16,927 bases of DNA from NCBI GenBank assembly GCA_905235345.1, contig CAJOLO010000059.1, positions 1 to 16,927 on the forward strand, written 5' to 3'. Source of the stretch: an uncultured Lachnospiraceae bacterium (GTDB lineage Bacteria > Bacillota > Clostridia > Lachnospirales > Lachnospiraceae). Of the stretch, positions 13,642 to 16,927 are shown one piece after another. A program made the translations under genes and the position numbers. The notes under the pieces were generated by a model. That model saw only the letters and a program-made list of their open reading frames with translations. It searched no databases and was not told the origin of the DNA. The first letter of the stretch is position 1; each line of letters begins with the position of its first letter.

Positions 13642-14128
13642 ACTGCTTTTCTCTATAAATAGTCACATCTGTCATATTGCAACCAGAATCAAGCAATCTT
13701 ATACGATTATTCTCATCCACGATAACTACTTCTATTCCTTTATCTCCCATAAGTTTTAGAAAGCTAAGATTGGCAAGCACATGATCTAATCTTGTACCTG
13801 TAGCACCAAGCATCGTAATCGATAACGCTCCCTTATCAACAGAACATTGTAATGCAAGCTCTGTATCGGTTTCATCTTTTTTTACAGGATGTTTTATTAT
13901 ATTCGCATTAATGCTGCCAGATTTGATATCATTATCATATTTCTCTAACAAAGCGGGATTGACAGTATCAAAATCTCCTATTATAAGATCCGGTATAAGT
14001 CCCAATACATCCACATATTCAAGACCCTTATCAACAGCAAAGACCTTATCATAGGATAAGGTCTTAATATATTCTTTTGCAAAATCGATATTCAAATATC
14101 CGCCTGTTATTATTAAAACACTATTCAT
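13607..14128 (-). CDS. thiN: Thiamine diphosphokinase ThiN, N-terminal part of a frameshifted gene
   Basis: Transfers pyrophosphate from ATP to thiamine to make thiamine diphosphate in the cytosol. Residues 1-164 carry the catalytic domain: LIITGGY at the start, AVDKGLEY (31-38), the metal-binding GDFDT (51-55), HPVKKDETDTE (80-90) and GATGTRLDH (108-116). After QFG (164) the frame runs into unrelated residues and stops at 173, while the real C-terminal domain continues in another frame (13456-13641). Intact, the product would be about 226 residues, a normal family length. A GGGAG ribosome binding site 6 nt before the ATG supports the start. It is the last gene of the kinase-rsgA-rpe-thiN series, 132 bp after rpe. 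Either the gene is broken or the assembly has an error. Confidence 0.88.
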   Translation of the reverse strand: MNSVLIITGGYLNIDFAKEYIKTLSYDKVFAVDKGLEYVDVLGLIPDLIIGDFDTVNPALLEKYDNDIKSGSINANIIKHPVKKDETDTELALQCSVDKGALSITMLGATGTRLDHVLANLSFLKLMGDKGIEVVIVDENNRIRLLDSGCNMTDVTIYREKQFGFTYSNNTLC

Positions 14129-14173
14129 TCATCGCTCCCATTATATACTCTGTTTCTAACATTTCCGCCAATC

Positions 14174-14196
14174 CAAGAACGTTTAAAACATTCTTG
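14174..14196. repeat. 23-bp near-palindrome between rpe and thiN
   Basis: Arms CAAGAACGTTT and AAACATTCTTG (10 of 11 positions pair) surround a single central base. No T run follows on either strand. It lies about 45 bp upstream of thiN and could form an RNA hairpin in the rpe-thiN intergenic transcript or act as an operator. Confidence 0.4.
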
Positions 14197-14260
14197 TTGC
14201 GTAATATTCTTAAGCTTTGCTGACAACTTCATCTGTACGTTACTGTAGCCCGTTTATGCT

Positions 14261-14914
14261 TTATGAAATTAAATCAAGAAATTCCTTAACATTATCAGAC
14301 ATGTTACCCTTGAATACTGCTGAACCGGCAACCAACACATTGGCACCAGCTTCGCATACAAACTTAACATTCTCTTTTGTAATTCCCCCATCAACTTCTA
14401 AAAGCATATCCTGTCTGCCTGCTTCCCTCATCAGACAGCTAACCGTTTTTAACTTGTCAAGACTTTCCTCAATGAATTTCTGTCCTCCGAATCCTGGATA
14501 TACACTCATCACCAGTATCATCTCCACTTTTGAAATATATGGTTTTACAACCTCTGCATCAGTATCGGGACTAATTGCAAGTCCCACCTTAACTCCAAAG
14601 GAATGAATCTTTCCAATAACCTCATCTACATCTTCACACGCCTCATAGTGAACAGTAATCATATCAGCTCCGGCCTTAACAAAATCCTCAACATATCTAA
14701 CCGGATCCTTAATCATTAGATGAACATCAAAAAATGCATGGGTTACCTTTCTTACAGACGATATTACCGGTGCGCCAAACGAAATATTAGGTACAAAATC
14801 ACCATCCATAACATCAAGATGAATCCACTGCGCTCCATTCTCCGCAACAGTAACTATATCCTCTCCTAACCTTGAAAAATCTGCTGACAAAACCGATGGT
14901 GCCAAAATATTCAT
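14261..14914 (-). CDS. rpe: Ribulose-phosphate 3-epimerase
   Basis: Interconverts D-ribulose 5-phosphate and D-xylulose 5-phosphate in the pentose phosphate pathway; a cytosolic TIM barrel. The 217-residue protein has all the family signatures: APSVLSADF at 5-13, HLDVMDGDFVPN with metal/catalytic His32 and Asp34, His65 (DVHLM), the phosphate loop VYPGFGGQKF (138-147) and EVDGGI with catalytic Asp174. A ribosome binding site AGGAG lies 8 nt before the start. It sits between rsgA and thiN, the conserved Firmicute order. The rsgA-rpe gap is 155 bp; a TTGACA-like hexamer is present there but without a well-spaced -10 box, so a separate promoter is unproven. Confidence 0.96.
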   Translation of the reverse strand: MNILAPSVLSADFSRLGEDIVTVAENGAQWIHLDVMDGDFVPNISFGAPVISSVRKVTHAFFDVHLMIKDPVRYVEDFVKAGADMITVHYEACEDVDEVIGKIHSFGVKVGLAISPDTDAEVVKPYISKVEMILVMSVYPGFGGQKFIEESLDKLKTVSCLMREAGRQDMLLEVDGGITKENVKFVCEAGANVLVAGSAVFKGNMSDNVKEFLDLIS

Positions 14915-15069
14915 AATCTATTCTCCTAATCTTATTATATTTTTTTAGGTTGCTTCATTATGATTTGTCAATAAATCACCTGCGAAACTTACCAAAAAAT
15001 AATTATATTTATAGCAGAGGCTTACACAGTTCTCTTGCATCCGTAATAATCCACAATTGTAACTTAATT

Positions 15070-16077
15070 TTAATACCGTCTTCTGTCTTTGAGCTCTGAA
15101 AAGAACATTTTGTAATTCTCATAACGTGTCGCGGAAATACTGCCCTCATTCACTGCATCAATCACACCGCATTCTTTCTCACCGAAATGATTGCATCCAC
15201 CAAACCGACAATACGGCTCATATTCCTCAAACTCCTTATAATAATACTTCAATTCATCGGCTTCGATATCATAAAGCTCAATATTACTAAATCCGGGAGT
15301 ATCCATAAGATATGTATCCAAAAATAATGGTATAAGCTCAGAATGTCTGGTCGTATGCTTTCCACGTTCAATCTTCCGACTGATCTCACCTGTATCCATA
15401 TTTGCATCAGGATTTAACATATTCATTATGGAAGACTTACCTACACCTGACGGTCCTGCAAGAGTGGTGGTTCGACCTGAAAGAATACGCTCAAGTTCGG
15501 ATAAACCATCCTCCTTTTTGGTACTCGAAAATATGACCTCATATCCTGCAGCTTCATATATATTTCGATATTCAAGACATTGCTCATCACTTACAAGATC
15601 AGATTTATTAAAACATATAACCGTATTCATATTCTGCTTCTTCATCATGATAAGAAATCTATCAAGCAGATTAAAGTTAGGTGACGGACTAGCCAGAGCA
15701 AATACAACAAGTGCTTGATCAACATTAGCAACAGCCGGTCTTATTAGTTCACTATGACGTTCCAATATGCTTTCGATATTGCCTTCATTATCATTAACAT
15801 CAACTATACGCAACTCCACATCATCGCCTACAAGTGGTTTAATCTTAAGCTTTCTGAATATTCCTTTTGCCTTGCACTCATATATTATACCATCCGCATA
15901 AACATAGTAAAAACCACCAATTCCCTTGATTATCTTACCTGTAAGCAAATCATCTTTTGCATGCTTTCCCGGATTATCTGATTCCGACACTATTGGTTTA
16001 CTGACATTTTTATTACTAATATCATATATATCACCTTCTGCCGTCTCCGGCTTATATATCATATTATCTTCCTGCAT
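15070..16077 (-). CDS. rsgA: Ribosome small-subunit-dependent GTPase RsgA
   Basis: A circularly permuted GTPase that helps late maturation of the 30S ribosomal subunit. An OB fold (about 44-110, starting TGKIIKGIGGFYYVYA) comes first. The permuted GTPase motifs then appear in the order NKSD (G4, 157-160), GPSGVGKS (G1, 208-215), HTTRH (G2 region, 241-245) and DTPG (G3, 259-262). A C-terminal zinc site has Cys290, Cys295, His297 and Cys303. The protein has 335 residues; the first ~43, before the OB fold, are a polar extension that most relatives lack. The start at 16077 has GGAG 9 nt upstream, but MIYKPE at 16062 also has a good AGGA site, so the exact start is uncertain. It follows the PASTA kinase gene by 136 bp. 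Confidence 0.95.
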   Translation of the reverse strand: MQEDNMIYKPETAEGDIYDISNKNVSKPIVSESDNPGKHAKDDLLTGKIIKGIGGFYYVYADGIIYECKAKGIFRKLKIKPLVGDDVELRIVDVNDNEGNIESILERHSELIRPAVANVDQALVVFALASPSPNFNLLDRFLIMMKKQNMNTVICFNKSDLVSDEQCLEYRNIYEAAGYEVIFSSTKKEDGLSELERILSGRTTTLAGPSGVGKSSIMNMLNPDANMDTGEISRKIERGKHTTRHSELIPLFLDTYLMDTPGFSNIELYDIEADELKYYYKEFEEYEPYCRFGGCNHFGEKECGVIDAVNEGSISATRYENYKMFFSELKDRRRY

Positions 16078-16213
16078 TTATCATTGCTCCGTATATTATT
16101 CAAATCCAACAATCAACAATCCTGTCACATTACACATCATATGCGTCTCGAATCAATTCCTACTCAGAAAAAATCCGGTGCATGGGTCATGTCAGTGCTC
16201 ACTAAGAGATAAT

Positions 16214-16927
16214 TTACTGCTCTACAGTTTTTAGTTTTGCCTGCAGAGTTGATGTAAAGCATGCTGTAACATCATTACCTGCATCATCCTGAACACTGTA
16301 CAAGAGGCTAATATTATCCTTACTTGTAAGTTCATATGGTGCAAGTGATGAACCATCTATAGGAAGACTTGCCTCATCATACCAATCATTAATTATTGGA
16401 TATGTGGTATCACCAACCTTAAGCGTAACAGTAATCTTAACAAGATTTCCCTCCGGAAATTCATAACTACTGTTACTAATGGTTCCTGAGAAAGATGCCG
16501 AGTACTTTGTCTGTACCGGTTTCTTACCCTTGCTTATCGTAATATCTATCTTAGTTTCTTCCTTAACCTCAGTATCCGCCGCAATACTTTGAGAGATCAC
16601 TTTTCCTTCATCAACGCTATCACTATACTCCTGTGATACATTTCCAAGCTTAAGATTAACTTCAGTTAATGCATTCTCAGCCTCTGTCACTGTCTTTTTC
16701 TTTAAATCCGGAACCTTAGCAACTTTAACTTCCTTACCTTTACTTATAACAATTTTGACAGAAGTACCCTCTGCCGCCTGACTTCCTGCCTCAGGAGACT
16801 GACTTATAACATAATTTTCATCAACCTCATCGCTGTATTCATCATCCTCATCAACAGTAAAACCTGCTGCTTCGAGAATTGACTTTGCTTCATCTGATGT
16901 TTTTCCCGTCACATCAGGAATAGCATC
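16214..16927 (-). CDS. Ser/Thr protein kinase with PASTA domains (C-terminal part, 5' end outside the window)
   Basis: The frame runs to the window edge. The visible 237 residues are extracellular. Two PASTA repeats are recognisable: IPDVTGKTSDEAKSIL...ISKGKEV (about 3-68) and VPDLKKKTVTEAENAL...ISKGKKP (about 72-136). Each has the P-x-[VL] opening, a helix and the V-I-S-Q-S strand. About 100 residues with beta-rich composition (136-237) follow, ending LKTVEQ. PASTA domains bind peptidoglycan fragments, and PrkC/Stk kinases are linked to cell-wall growth and spore germination. Kinase and membrane regions must lie beyond 16927. A PASTA-containing penicillin-binding protein is a formal alternative, but the order kinase-rsgA-rpe-thiN is the usual one in Firmicutes and strongly favours the kinase. 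Confidence 0.88.
   Translation of the reverse strand, partial: DAIPDVTGKTSDEAKSILEAAGFTVDEDDEYSDEVDENYVISQSPEAGSQAAEGTSVKIVISKGKEVKVAKVPDLKKKTVTEAENALTEVNLKLGNVSQEYSDSVDEGKVISQSIAADTEVKEETKIDITISKGKKPVQTKYSASFSGTISNSSYEFPEGNLVKITVTLKVGDTTYPIINDWYDEASLPIDGSSLAPYELTSKDNISLLYSVQDDAGNDVTACFTSTLQAKLKTVEQ

Noticed and set aside
14915..15069. TTGACA hexamer upstream of rpe as a separate promoter
   Set aside because: The nearest good TATAAT is 26 bp away and no acceptable -10 box lies at 16-18 bp.
1..16927. Mobile elements, CRISPR arrays, toxin-antitoxin or phage-defence genes
   Set aside because: No transposase, integrase, direct-repeat array, attachment site at the tRNA 3' end or defence-type domain was found; the content is housekeeping.

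Overview
The window looks like a chromosomal core segment from an AT-rich Firmicute of class Clostridia, most likely a Lachnospiraceae relative. The reasons are the low GC content, strong GGAGG-type ribosome binding sites, a HrcA/CIRCE-controlled groESL operon, a LigA of the type seen in that family, and the PASTA kinase - rsgA - rpe - thiN gene order. No insertion sequence, phage gene, CRISPR array or obvious transferred island is visible. The species is not identifiable from sequence alone.

Layout. 1-2054 (minus): groEL (3' end outside the window) and groES, behind a promoter with a perfect CIRCE operator. 2116-5127 (minus): ligA, then metA, closed by a terminator; the 5' end of ligA is frameshifted. 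5275-6128 (minus): an RluF-type pseudouridine synthase with its own promoter. 6215-6813 (plus): a promoter, an immediate terminator-like hairpin and an Lrp/AsnC regulator. 6822-7778 (minus): an unrecognised membrane-anchored protein with an acidic tail, convergent with the regulator. 7953-8583 (plus): promoter, tRNA-Arg(CCG) and a degenerate RlmH-like protein. 8591-9049 (minus): a second RlmH-like protein that lacks the family's C-terminal tail. 9235-10812 (minus): putP. 11259-13448 (plus): a Na+/phosphate cotransporter with a PhoU domain and a repetitive lysine-rich tail. 13456-16927 (minus): PASTA Ser/Thr kinase (C-terminal part only), rsgA, rpe and a frameshifted thiN.

Stretches of more than 300 bp without a gene: 1872-2205 holds the groES promoter, CIRCE and the metA terminator. 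6016-6348 holds the rluF promoter and the lrp promoter plus leader hairpin. 10813-11258 holds the divergent putP and cotransporter promoters and a roughly 240-nt cotransporter leader.

How the genes fit together. The segment is mostly housekeeping: protein folding (GroESL), DNA joining (LigA), methionine synthesis (MetA, predicted acetyl-CoA type from Glu111), ribosome maturation or modification (RluF, RlmH pair, RsgA), and transport of proline/Na+ and phosphate/Na+. The most notable observation is the pair of adjacent convergent RlmH homologues. Each has lost the motifs that the other keeps, which suggests that a normally homodimeric methyltransferase has become a heterodimer. Two other conserved genes, ligA and thiN, carry small frameshifts; these could be real or assembly errors.
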